Shown here in pieces: positions 54,151 to 63,101 of a stretch of DNA of 64,000 nucleotides. Location of the stretch: NCBI GenBank assembly GCA_965224225.1, contig CBDCZF010000029.1:62001-126000 (forward strand), given 5' to 3'. The stretch's first letter is position 1. Every line of letters starts with the position of its first letter. The notes under the pieces were generated by a model, which saw only the letters and a program-made list of their open reading frames with translations, made no database searches and was not told the DNA's origin. The DNA comes from CAJQQK01 sp965224225. GTDB taxonomy: Bacteria > Pseudomonadota > Alphaproteobacteria > Rhizobiales > Hyphomicrobiaceae. The position numbers and the translations under genes are program-made.

Positions 54151-56228
54151 TATCGCACCTCTCCCTCAACGGTGCTCACCGGCGTTGGCGGTACTGCCCG
54201 CGTTTCCGGCAGGCTTTCCACGCTCGCCGGCTGCCGCTGCTGCTGTCTGGCAAGAAAGCGGGGCCCGAGTACGATGGCGCCCAGTACCGCTCCCACGATC
54301 CACCAAACAAAACCCTGCAAACCGCCGATCATTTCGGTTGGCGGCATCAGCATGAGTGTGGCGGCGACGACGGCGGCAAATCGCTGTGCAGCATTGAGGC
54401 GCCCGCGGTACCAGCCCTCGAGACCAGTGGAGAGCACATAGAGGCCGACCAGCGCAACGATGGTCGAGATGACTGACAGCCAGGACGGCCCGACGAGCAG
54501 CAGCGACGGATTGTAGGCGAACGCGAGCGGCACGAGGTACTTGGCGATGCCTACCCGCGTCGATTCGACGGCAGTTGCCATCGGGCCGGTCTTGGCGATC
54601 GCGGCGGCCGCAAAGGCTGCAAGCGCCACCGGCGGCGTGATGCTCGAGACCACGCCGAAGTAGAATGCGAACATGTGCGCTGCAATCGGCTCGATACCGG
54701 CCTTGACCAGCGCCGGCACGATCAGGGCTGCAACCGTGATGTAGACCGCGGTCGTGGTGATGCCCATGCCGAGTATGATTGCCGACACGCCTGTCAGCGA
54801 GAGCAGGATCAGCAAATTGCCGTTCGAGATCTCGATCACTTCCTGCGTGAATTTCAGCCCCAACCCGGACACGAACACGGAGCCGATGATCAGGCCGGCG
54901 CAGGCACAGGCGACAGTTACCGGCACTGTTGCGCGCACGCCCGACTCGAAGGCCGCCATGATATCGACCGGGCTCATGCGCGTTTCAGGGCGAATGAAGC
55001 TCAGCGCGAAGAGCGAGACGATACCCCAGAACGCCGACTTCATCGGCGTATAGCCGAGCAGCAGGAATGTGACGAGAACACCAAGCGCAATGAGCAGATG
55101 CCAGCCGCGTTTCAAAACCTCACCGGTCTGCGGCAGCAATCTCCGTTCGATCTGGCCTATTCCGTTTTTCTCGGCTTCGAGATGGACCATGAAGTAAACG
55201 GTCGCGAAATAGAGGAAGGCCGGGATGATGGCCGCGAGGACGATGTTGATGTAACTCGTCTCGAGGAATTCGGCCATGATGAAGGCCGCCGCTCCCATGA
55301 TCGGCGGTGTGATCTGCCCGCCGGACGACGCACAGGCCTCGACCGCGGCGGCGAATTTCGGCCGGTAGCCCACCTTGCGCATCAACGGGATGGTGAAGGC
55401 CCCCGTGGTGACGACGTTGGCAACCGCAGAGCCCGAAACCGTGCCCATGAAGCCGCTTGCGACAGCCGATGCCTTCGCCGGACCGCCGACACGATGGCCG
55501 GTCATGGATACCGCGAGATCAATGAAAAACCGGCCGGCGCCGGAGCGGATCAGCAGGGCGCCGAAGATAATGAAGAGCACGATGTAGGTCGCGCAGACAT
55601 GCAGCGGAATGCCGAAGATGCCGTCGCTCGACATGAAGAGCGTATCGATGAACTTCTCGAAGCGAACAGGTGGGCCGTAGAAGAAACCCGGGAAATGGTT
55701 GGCGTAGAGCGCATGGAAGATAAAGAACGCCGTGATGATCACCATCGCCCAGCCGACGGCACGCCGGGTGACTTCCAGAATGAGCAAGGTCAGCAGACCA
55801 CCAACGATCAGGTCCGGCATTTCCTTTTCGCCGTAGCGCAGGTGAAACGCTGTGATGTCGAAGATCGTCCAGATCAGCGCGAAGATGACATAGCAGATCA
55901 AAACGAGATCGATTGAGAAACCGACCCAGCGCAACGCGTCGCCCGAATTGCCCTGCTTGACGGGCTCCCAGACTGATTGCCGGAACAGCGGGAACATGCA
56001 GATCGCGAGGACGAGCATCGCGCTCAAATGCACCGTGCGGAACGAGCGGCCTTCCGGCGTGCCAAACGCCGCCACATAAAGGTGGAACACGGCGAGGCTG
56101 ATGGCGGTGACGGCGCAGACGAAAAAGACGATGTTTGCGAGTGTAAAGCGCGGATCGAGCAGCAAACGTTCGAGAAACCCGTTCTCGTGAGTTTCCTCGT
56201 AAAGGATCTTTTCGCTATCGCTGCTCAT
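54150..56228 (-). CDS. TAXI-type TRAP transporter fused permease (4TM/12TM)
   Basis: A 692-residue inner-membrane protein with about 16-18 hydrophobic segments, joining the small DctQ-like and large DctM-like subunits. Typical large-subunit motifs are M-G-T-V-S-G-S-A-V-A-N-V-V-T-T-G, A-C-A-S-S-G-G-Q-I-T-P-P-I-M-G and L-G-M-G-I-T-T-T-A-V-Y. It imports an organic acid with a sodium gradient. The TAXI binding protein gene lies 80 bases upstream and the 84-residue membrane protein follows. The ATG at 56228 is preferred over 56261, which adds residues with no membrane or family character. Confidence 0.93.
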   Translation of the reverse strand: MSSDSEKILYEETHENGFLERLLLDPRFTLANIVFFVCAVTAISLAVFHLYVAAFGTPEGRSFRTVHLSAMLVLAICMFPLFRQSVWEPVKQGNSGDALRWVGFSIDLVLICYVIFALIWTIFDITAFHLRYGEKEMPDLIVGGLLTLLILEVTRRAVGWAMVIITAFFIFHALYANHFPGFFYGPPVRFEKFIDTLFMSSDGIFGIPLHVCATYIVLFIIFGALLIRSGAGRFFIDLAVSMTGHRVGGPAKASAVASGFMGTVSGSAVANVVTTGAFTIPLMRKVGYRPKFAAAVEACASSGGQITPPIMGAAAFIMAEFLETSYINIVLAAIIPAFLYFATVYFMVHLEAEKNGIGQIERRLLPQTGEVLKRGWHLLIALGVLVTFLLLGYTPMKSAFWGIVSLFALSFIRPETRMSPVDIMAAFESGVRATVPVTVACACAGLIIGSVFVSGLGLKFTQEVIEISNGNLLILLSLTGVSAIILGMGITTTAVYITVAALIVPALVKAGIEPIAAHMFAFYFGVVSSITPPVALAAFAAAAIAKTGPMATAVESTRVGIAKYLVPLAFAYNPSLLLVGPSWLSVISTIVALVGLYVLSTGLEGWYRGRLNAAQRFAAVVAATLMLMPPTEMIGGLQGFVWWIVGAVLGAIVLGPRFLARQQQRQPASVESLPETRAVPPTPVSTVEGEVR

Positions 56229-56340
56229 TTGGATCTCACTACAGAATGCATCGTGATACACGCGAACTTAGGCCGGACAGCGCGAATTCGCACTGCCCGG
56301 CCTCGCCGCTGGAGCAAATCCAGCTCATTGGTCGCGACGG

Positions 56341-57306
56341 CTAGCTCTTCTTGACACCAAGCTCGTCGTAGCACTTTTGCGCGCCGGGATGGACCGGGAT
56401 CGCAACGCCGGTGAGTGCGTTTTCCTGCTTGACGCGCTTCCAAACGCTCTTGACCTCGACGAACTTCGCGTGGTTGGCCCAGAACACCTTGCACATCTTG
56501 TAGACCAGGTCGTCAGGCAGGTCCTTGTGGACGATGGCGGCAACCGTAATGCCAAGCGTCTTGAGATCACGATCCAGGCTCTTGTAGACGCCTTTCGGCA
56601 TGACGCCGGGCACGAAACCTGGATTATCTTTCAGGATCTTGTTGTACTTTCCATCATCCTCGATGCCGATGAAACGGATGCCGGGGCTCTGCTCGAGTTC
56701 GAGGAACGAGGCCTGCGGCATGTTGGTGGCACCCATGAACACGTCGATGTGGCCGTCCTTCATCAAGGCGACGGATTCGGTATAGCTCACGTGGTGAACC
56801 GTGCCGCCGTTCTTTCGGATGCTATCGAACGTGATGCCGTATTCCTTGAGGATGGCTTCGGCGAACGCCGTACCGGTCCACTTCGCCTTACCTGGCGAGA
56901 TGTTTGCGCCCTTCATGTCGTCGAACGACTTGATCGGGCCGTCTTTGCGCACCGCCACCTGGAACATCGAGCCGTAGAGTGTCGCAAAGTGGCGAACGTC
57001 CTTCTGTGGCTTGGTGAACTTGCCGCGGGCGTTGAGGCCGTTGGCTGCAGTGTGCGCGTACGTGAAACCAATCTCGGCATCGCCGCCGTTCACCGAGAGC
57101 ACGTTCGAGATACCGCCACCAGATGTATTCGACGTTGTAATGCCGTCGATCTCATCATCCATGACCTGCATGATCTTGGCACCGAGCGGATACCACGACC
57201 CGCCGGAGGGACCGGACACCATGCGCACGAACTGATCGGCATGCGCCGTCGAGAATGCCAGCGGCAATACGCTCGCGGCCAGCAACAAGGGCTTCCAGGG
57301 CTTCAT
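56341..57306 (-). CDS. TAXI family TRAP solute-binding protein
   Basis: A 321-residue periplasmic protein that binds solute for the TRAP permease next to it. The signal peptide is L-L-L-A-A-S-V-L-P-L-A-F-S-T-A-H-A. The mature part begins F-V-R-M-V-S-G-P-S-G-G-S-W-Y-P-L-G-A, the TAXI opening, and includes G-G-G-I-S-N-V and an F-M-G-A-T-N-M-P segment. The ligand is unknown; members bind glutamate, 2-oxoglutarate and other carboxylates. Confidence 0.93.
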   Translation of the reverse strand: MKPWKPLLLAASVLPLAFSTAHADQFVRMVSGPSGGSWYPLGAKIMQVMDDEIDGITTSNTSGGGISNVLSVNGGDAEIGFTYAHTAANGLNARGKFTKPQKDVRHFATLYGSMFQVAVRKDGPIKSFDDMKGANISPGKAKWTGTAFAEAILKEYGITFDSIRKNGGTVHHVSYTESVALMKDGHIDVFMGATNMPQASFLELEQSPGIRFIGIEDDGKYNKILKDNPGFVPGVMPKGVYKSLDRDLKTLGITVAAIVHKDLPDDLVYKMCKVFWANHAKFVEVKSVWKRVKQENALTGVAIPVHPGAQKCYDELGVKKS

Positions 57307-57367
57307 ACGTTTTTCCTCCTCATTTCCGGCACTTGCACCGGCTGTGAAGAGCTGATCGTAGTTTGTC

Positions 57368-57392
57368 GGCTACCCGAGTCAATCAGGTAGCC
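57368..57392. terminator. candidate hairpin terminator after the hydroxyisobutyrate dehydrogenase gene
   Basis: GGCTACC (57368-57374) pairs with GGTAGCC (57386-57392). It lies in the 153-base gap between the minus-strand dehydrogenase gene and the TAXI gene. There is no strong T run, so activity is uncertain. Confidence 0.4.
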
Positions 57393-57459
57393 CAGTAATC
57401 GGCTTCCGGATGGTTACGACGTCTCCTCCGACAGGCATCGCAACGCGGCAGATCCGAGC

Positions 57460-58350
57460 CTACTGGTCCCGCCCGCGGATGAACTCGATGATCGAGGAAA
57501 AGTCCTTCTTCGCCGTATCGCCCTGGCTCATGTGAAGGCGCATCAGATGGGTGGCTTCGGCCCCCATCGGCGTCGAGGCGCCGGCCTGGAGGGCGGCTTC
57601 CTGGGCAAGCATCAGGTCCTTGGCCATCAGTTCGGTCATGAAGCCCGGCTTGAAATCGTTGTTGGCGGGTGACGTCGGCACGGGCCCCGGCACCGGGCAA
57701 TAGGTGTTGACCGCCCAGCAACTCCCCGACGAGGTCGAGACCACATCGAACAACGCCTGATGCGAAAGGCCGAGTTTCTCGGCCAGAACGAAGCCTTCCG
57801 AAACGCCGATCATCGAGACGGCCAGGATCATGTTGTTGCAGATCTTTGCCGTCTGGCCGGCACCGGCAGCCCCGCAGTGAACAATCTTGCCGGCCATGGC
57901 ATCGATGATCGGCTGGGCCTTGGCAAACGCCTCATCACTGCCGCCGACCATGAAAGTCAGCGTTGCCGCCTCGGCGCCGCCGACCCCGCCCGAGACAGGG
58001 GCGTCGACCGAGAGCATACCCGCTGCCGCCGCCATCTCGTGAGCCTTGTTGGCGGTTGCGACATCGATCGTGGAGCTGTCAATAAACAGCGTGCCTTTAG
58101 CTGCCGCATCGAGGATGCCGCCCGAATAGACCTCCATGACATGGCGGCCAACGGGCAGCATGGTGACGATGATTTCAGCGCCTTCCGCGGTATCGTTGGC
58201 GGATGCCGCAATCTCGACGCCTTTGGCTGCGGCCGCATCGTTGCTGGCTTGCACAAGATCGAAGCCACGCACCTTGTGGCCGGCCTTCACGAGGTTGGCC
58301 GCCATGTGCACGCCCATGTTGCCCAGTCCGATAAACCCGATCGACGCCAT
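57460..58350 (-). CDS. mmsB: 3-hydroxyisobutyrate dehydrogenase family protein
   Basis: A 296-residue NAD-dependent beta-hydroxyacid dehydrogenase. The Rossmann motif is G-F-I-G-L-G-N-M-G, the substrate motif is D-A-P-V-S-G-G-V-G-G-A-E-A, and the catalytic Lys is in G-A-G-Q-T-A-K-I-C-N-N (Lys169). The C-terminal end S-S-I-I-E-F-I is typical of the valine-pathway enzyme. The related 2-(hydroxymethyl)glutarate dehydrogenase of nicotinate fermentation is in the same family, but this gene lies 22 kb from the nicotinate cluster and no other gene of that route is nearby. Confidence 0.85.
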   Translation of the reverse strand: MASIGFIGLGNMGVHMAANLVKAGHKVRGFDLVQASNDAAAAKGVEIAASANDTAEGAEIIVTMLPVGRHVMEVYSGGILDAAAKGTLFIDSSTIDVATANKAHEMAAAAGMLSVDAPVSGGVGGAEAATLTFMVGGSDEAFAKAQPIIDAMAGKIVHCGAAGAGQTAKICNNMILAVSMIGVSEGFVLAEKLGLSHQALFDVVSTSSGSCWAVNTYCPVPGPVPTSPANNDFKPGFMTELMAKDLMLAQEAALQAGASTPMGAEATHLMRLHMSQGDTAKKDFSSIIEFIRGRDQ

Positions 58351-58481
58351 GATGTCCTCCGCAGATGTTCGAATGATCTGGCAAGGACTTTAGACGCTGG
58401 CAACGTGGGGATGAAGGGGCAATGCGTGTGGTCGGCCGCTTCATCAACCAGTTGCGGCCGACCAAAGTTGCGCGAACCCGC

Positions 58482-59630
58482 CTAAACCACGCCCCGCGAC
58501 TCCGCATCGATATGCGCTCGCAAATCCGGCGCGATGCCGAGACGGTCGGCCAGTGCGCCGAGGAACTGCTGCTCGGCCATCGTGTCCGGTTCGATCGACA
58601 GACGCGCCGCCGTATATAGTTGCAGGGCCTCGGCCTCGCTCGAAACACCGGCAATCAGTTCATCGATGCTCGCCGGACTGTTGAGTTCATTGGCGAGGAA
58701 TTCCTCGGCACCGGCGTCGAGGCCCTGGCCTGAGAGCGAGCCGATGATGCGCTGCTGTTCGGCCTGATCGAGGCGGCCGTCGGAGGCAGCGGCGGCAATC
58801 ATCGCGCGAATGTAGCTCTGCGCAGCATCGTTCGACACCGATTCCGGTTCGAAGCCGGTGCCGGCCGGAGCGACTTCAGGTTCGGAAGGTCCCGAGATCA
58901 GCGGCCGGCCGGCCTGATAGTTCTGGTAGGCCTTGTAGGCAAGGCCGCCGACCAGGGCGAGCGCACCAAGTTTGGCCGCGTTGACGGCTACCGAGCGGCC
59001 GGTGCGCGTGCCGAGGATCAGGGCGCCGAGGCCGCCGAGGGCTGCGCCTGTGCCAAGCTTGTTGCGGCTGATGAAGTCCGTAATCTGGCCCATCAACTCG
59101 TCCGTCGACTGGCCGCCGCCCATCTTCTCGACGAGTTCGCGCAGGCCGGTATGCTCGCCGATTTTCTCGGCACCTTCGCGTGCACCTTGCGTTGCCTGGC
59201 CAAAGACCTGGCCGAGCAAATCGCCGAAACCGCTGTCCTGGCTCTCGGTGCGTCCGCCGGAAGCGGCTCTATCACTGCCGGCGGTGCCGCCTGCATCGCT
59301 CTTGCCCGATTGCTCGGTGAACTGGCGCAACAAGTCACCAAGCCCGCCGCCGCCAGAAGTCTGCGGCGTGCCGGCGTCACTTGCCGGACTTTGGCGCTCG
59401 GAAAACTGGCGCATCAAGTCATCGAGCGCACTGCCACCAGATCCGCCGGACCCTGCCGCACCAGTGTCGCCACGTTGCTCGCCGGATGTGCTGCCACCCG
59501 GCCCGCCTTGCGTGAACTGGCGCAGCAGATCGCCGATGTCACCGACACCACCTTGACCCGACGGTGCCGCTTGCGGCTGCGGATTGGCACCGCGAACCAT
59601 CATCTCGAACAAACTCTTTGCGTCGAACAC
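58482..59630 (-). CDS. DUF533 (YebE-like) protein with repeated N-terminal modules
   Basis: A 382-residue protein. The first 150 residues are Gly/Ser-rich and repeat a short helix: G-D-L-L-R-Q-F-T, D-D-L-M-R-Q-F-S, G-D-L-L-R-Q-F-T and G-D-L-L-G-Q-V-F. A hydrophobic Gly-rich segment (A-A-L-G-G-L-G-A-L-I-L-G and A-A-K-L-G-A-L-A-L-V-G-G-L-A-Y) suggests membrane association. The C-terminal 150 residues form the DUF533/TerB-like helical domain (I-A-A-A-A-S-D-G-R-L-D...E). Function is unknown. GTG 59630 with GGGAG before it fits the family start; the frame is open to 59681. Confidence 0.78.
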   Translation of the reverse strand: MFDAKSLFEMMVRGANPQPQAAPSGQGGVGDIGDLLRQFTQGGPGGSTSGEQRGDTGAAGSGGSGGSALDDLMRQFSERQSPASDAGTPQTSGGGGLGDLLRQFTEQSGKSDAGGTAGSDRAASGGRTESQDSGFGDLLGQVFGQATQGAREGAEKIGEHTGLRELVEKMGGGQSTDELMGQITDFISRNKLGTGAALGGLGALILGTRTGRSVAVNAAKLGALALVGGLAYKAYQNYQAGRPLISGPSEPEVAPAGTGFEPESVSNDAAQSYIRAMIAAAASDGRLDQAEQQRIIGSLSGQGLDAGAEEFLANELNSPASIDELIAGVSSEAEALQLYTAARLSIEPDTMAEQQFLGALADRLGIAPDLRAHIDAESRGVV

Positions 59631-59745
59631 TGCCCTGTACTCCCTGATTGGCCATCCATTCGCCTGCTGGCGCCATAACATCGCGCACGCATTCGGTTAG
59701 TGTTCTGGTCCTGTCAGTTGATTCCCAACCAGCCCTCAAACTCAG

Positions 59746-59838
59746 CGTCATTCCCGCGTAGGCGGGAACCCAAGCGGTTCACCACCAGCACAGAGCCCGC
59801 CGAGTCTCACTTGGGTCCCCGCCTGCGCGGGGATGACG
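59746..59838. repeat. 93-base interspersed palindromic repeat, copy 2
   Basis: Starts CGTCATTCCCGCGTAGGCGG, contains ACCCAAGCGGTTC and CACTTGGGTCCCCG, and ends GGGGATGACG. Same family and same length as 38256-38348. It lies between the DUF533 gene and the end of the RND pump gene. Confidence 0.85.
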
Positions 59839-59945
59839 GAGCGGTAGGTGGCCAGTGGGTGCCAGCCGTCAGCCTCCGAACACTAATTAGCTTTCAATAT
59901 AAGTGTCCAAATGCCGGATTTACTAGAAAACTCTCGAATAACACT

Positions 59946-62900
59946 TTATTCAGCCGCCACAGCCGGGCGCGAAATCAGGTCCTTTGGTTGGTTATTCTGT
60001 AATTCAACCGCCGTTGTCTGGCCGTCCGCGATCGGCTCCGGCTCATCGACCGGCCCGATGAAGCGGCTGAACGCCCACCACACCAGGCGGCCGATATCAT
60101 CCATCAGCACATAGACCGCGGGCACGAAGACCAGCGTCAGCACGGTCGAGGAGATCAAGCCGCCAATCACCGCGATCGCCATCGGTGCACGGAACTCGCC
60201 GCCTGAATCGAGCGCCAATGCAGATGGGAACATGCCGCCGCACATCGCAATCGTGGTCATGACAATCGGGCGGGCGCGCTTGCGGCCGGCATCGACGATG
60301 GCATCGAGACGCTCGACACCGCGCGCAATCTGCTCATTGGCAAAGTCGACCAGCATGATCGCGTTCTTGGTAACCACGCCCATCAGCATCAGGATGCCGA
60401 TCACGACCGGCAGGCTGATCGCGTGCTGCGTAATCGCAAGGGCCACGATCGCACCGCCGATCGAAAGCGGCAGCGAAAACAGGATCGTGACCGGCTGCAG
60501 GAAACTCGAGAACAGCAGGACGAGAACGGCGAAGACCATCATCAGGCCGGCGCCCATCGCCTTGCCGAAGTTCTCGAAGACTTCCGCCATCACCTCGGCA
60601 TCACCGAACTGCTTGAGGATCATGTCGTCCGGCAGCGCCTTGGCCGACGGCAGGCCCTTGACCGCGGCCAGCGCATCGCCAAGTGCGACACCCGGCGCCA
60701 GATCACCGCCGAGCGTCACCTGGCGCTGGCGGTCGAAGCGATCGATTGCGGTCGGGCCTTGCGCGATCTCGAAGCGCGCGACGGCTGACAGCGGCACGGC
60801 CTGACCGGATTGGGTACGCACCTTGAGCGCCTTGAGCGTGTCGAGTTCCTCACGCGCATCCGAGCGCAACTGGACGCGGATCGGGATCTGCCGGTCATCG
60901 GCACTGAAGCGAGCCAGCGCCGGCCCGACATCGCCGATCGTTGCAATGCGCACGGCCTCGGCAACGTCGGCGGGCGTCACGCCGAGTTCGGCGGCAAGTT
61001 CTGTTTTAGGTACGATCCTGAGTTCCGGGCGCTCCAAGCCTGCCGATGAGTTGGGCAGCACCAGTTCGTCGAGCCTGCGCATCTCGCTCGTGATCCTCGC
61101 CGCCCACTCGTTCACCTCGCGCCCGTCGCGACCGGCCACCACCATCTGAAACTGGCGCTGGCCGTTTTCCTCGATAAACCAGAATCGAATGTCCGGAATG
61201 GCGTTGATCTCGGCTGCAAATGCCGTCTTCAGCGTATCGATCGTAAGTGAGCGCTCCTCCTTCGGGACCAACGAGATGACCAGCGTTGCCTTGCGCACCT
61301 CGTCGCCGGAGCCGAGAATCCGGCCGCCATCGACGAACACGCGCCTGACTTCCGGGCGCTCGTTGAGCTTACTCGCGATACGCTGCGTGAGCCGGCGCGT
61401 ATCGTCGAGCTTCGATCCGGGCGGCAGTTCGACGGCGAGCAGCATGCGGCCGGTATCCTCGGCCGGCAGAAAGCCCGAGGGCAGCAGCTGCATCGAGGCG
61501 ATCGAGCCCGCGAAAACAGCAAGACCGAGGATCACGGTCACGATCCGGTGGCGCACCGACCAAGCAACCAGTGCCGTATAGCGGCGGAGCAGCCAGCCCT
61601 CACGATATTCATGCTTGATGTCGCGCATGAAGTAGGCTGCCAGCAATGGTGTGATCAGCCGCGCCACGAGCAGTGAGAAGAAAACGGCTGCCGCAACCGT
61701 CAGCCCGAACTGCTTGAAATACTGGCCGGCAATGCCATCCATGAAGCTCACCGGCACGAACACCGCGATGATCGTCGTCGTGATCGCAATGACGGCCAAG
61801 CCGATCTCGTCTGCTGCTTCGAGTGCCGCGCGATAAGGCGATTTGCCCATCTTGATGTGGCGCACGATGTTTTCGATCTCGACGATCGCATCATCGACGA
61901 GGATGCCGGTCACGATGGTGATCGCCAGCAAACTCACGAGATTGAGCGAAAAGCCGAAGGCGGTCATCGCCCAGAACGTCGGGATGATCGAGAGCGGCAA
62001 GGCGATCGCGGCAATCACGGTTGCGCGCATGTCGCGCAGGAAGATGAAGACGACGATGACGGCCAGGATGGCGCCTTCCATCAGCGTCTTGAGAGTCGAG
62101 ACATAGACACCGTGCGTGTAGGAAACCGTCGAGTCGATCAGGCTCAGTTCGACATCCGGGTGGCCCTGGCGCAGGCGCTCGATTTCCGCTTCCACATCGG
62201 TTGCCACCGTCGTTTCGCTCGCCCCCTTCGAGCGCGTGATCGACAGTGCCACAGCCGGTCGACCATCGAGGTCGGCGAAGAAGCGGGGCTCCTCTCCATC
62301 ATCGACAATGCGGCCAAGCTCGCCGAGGCGGACGGAGCGGCCACCGGGGATTGCAATCTTGGTGCGGGCCAGTTCGGTGATGGACGTCTTGCCGGCCAGT
62401 GTGCGGATCGCCTGGCGGCGGCCGGCCATTTCAGCGCGACCGCCAGCAATGTCGATGTTGGTCGCCCTCAGTTGTTGGTTGACGTCACCGGCGGTGATGC
62501 CGAGCGCCTGCAATTTGTCGGGTTCGAGTTCGATGCGGATCTCACGCGTCACACCGCCGATCCGGCGGACGCTGGAGACGCCATTGACGCCCTGCAGCGC
62601 GCGGATGACGGTATCGTCGACAAACCATGACAACTCTTCGAGTGTCATCGTCGGCGCCCTGGCGCCGTAGGTCAGGATCGGCAGACCGGCGATGTCGAGG
62701 CGCTCGATCACCGGATCGTCGATCGTGCTCGGCAGTTCCGAGCGCAGGCGGTCGATCGCGTCCTTGACGTCGTTGACCGCCCGGTCGACCGGCACGCCGA
62801 TATTGAACTCGAGCGTCGAGTTCGAAACGCCTTCGACCACATTCGAGAGGATGTGCTTGATGCCGGTGATGCCGGCAACGGCATCCTCGACCTTCTTGGT

Positions 62901-63101
62901 GACCTGCGTCTCCAGTTCCGACGGCGAGGCGCCTGCTTGCGTGATCTGTACGGCGACAACCGGTACATCGACGTTCGGAAACCGTTTCACCGGCATCTGT
63001 CGAAATGTGACGATGCCGAGCGTGATCAGCACCATGAACAGGACGAGCGACGGTACCGGCTGGCGGATCGCCCAGGCTGAAATGTTCCACCGCATGATCA
63101 A
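59946..63101 (-). CDS. RND family efflux transporter permease
   Basis: A 1051-residue inner-membrane proton-driven efflux pump with 12 membrane segments and two large periplasmic loops. The N-terminal opening is M-R-W-N-I-S-A-W-A-I-R-Q-P-V. The proton-relay Asp pair is in I-L-V-D-D-A-I-V-E-I-E-N (about 403-404). The second-half motif G-V-V-T-K-N-A-I-M-L-V-D-F-A is intact. This is the HAE1 multidrug/hydrophobe group by length and motif. The adaptor gene overlaps its start by four bases. No outer-membrane TolC gene is in the window. Confidence 0.94.
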   Translation of the reverse strand: MIMRWNISAWAIRQPVPSLVLFMVLITLGIVTFRQMPVKRFPNVDVPVVAVQITQAGASPSELETQVTKKVEDAVAGITGIKHILSNVVEGVSNSTLEFNIGVPVDRAVNDVKDAIDRLRSELPSTIDDPVIERLDIAGLPILTYGARAPTMTLEELSWFVDDTVIRALQGVNGVSSVRRIGGVTREIRIELEPDKLQALGITAGDVNQQLRATNIDIAGGRAEMAGRRQAIRTLAGKTSITELARTKIAIPGGRSVRLGELGRIVDDGEEPRFFADLDGRPAVALSITRSKGASETTVATDVEAEIERLRQGHPDVELSLIDSTVSYTHGVYVSTLKTLMEGAILAVIVVFIFLRDMRATVIAAIALPLSIIPTFWAMTAFGFSLNLVSLLAITIVTGILVDDAIVEIENIVRHIKMGKSPYRAALEAADEIGLAVIAITTTIIAVFVPVSFMDGIAGQYFKQFGLTVAAAVFFSLLVARLITPLLAAYFMRDIKHEYREGWLLRRYTALVAWSVRHRIVTVILGLAVFAGSIASMQLLPSGFLPAEDTGRMLLAVELPPGSKLDDTRRLTQRIASKLNERPEVRRVFVDGGRILGSGDEVRKATLVISLVPKEERSLTIDTLKTAFAAEINAIPDIRFWFIEENGQRQFQMVVAGRDGREVNEWAARITSEMRRLDELVLPNSSAGLERPELRIVPKTELAAELGVTPADVAEAVRIATIGDVGPALARFSADDRQIPIRVQLRSDAREELDTLKALKVRTQSGQAVPLSAVARFEIAQGPTAIDRFDRQRQVTLGGDLAPGVALGDALAAVKGLPSAKALPDDMILKQFGDAEVMAEVFENFGKAMGAGLMMVFAVLVLLFSSFLQPVTILFSLPLSIGGAIVALAITQHAISLPVVIGILMLMGVVTKNAIMLVDFANEQIARGVERLDAIVDAGRKRARPIVMTTIAMCGGMFPSALALDSGGEFRAPMAIAVIGGLISSTVLTLVFVPAVYVLMDDIGRLVWWAFSRFIGPVDEPEPIADGQTTAVELQNNQPKDLISRPAVAAE

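Noticed and set aside
54675..55916. 413-codon open frame on the plus strand
   Set aside because: Antisense to the TRAP permease, with Asp/His/Arg-rich shadow composition.
57460..58350. Possible 2-(hydroxymethyl)glutarate dehydrogenase of nicotinate fermentation
   Set aside because: Same family, but it lies 22 kb from the cluster, next to unrelated genes, and carries the valine-pathway type of C terminus. No other fermentation gene is present.
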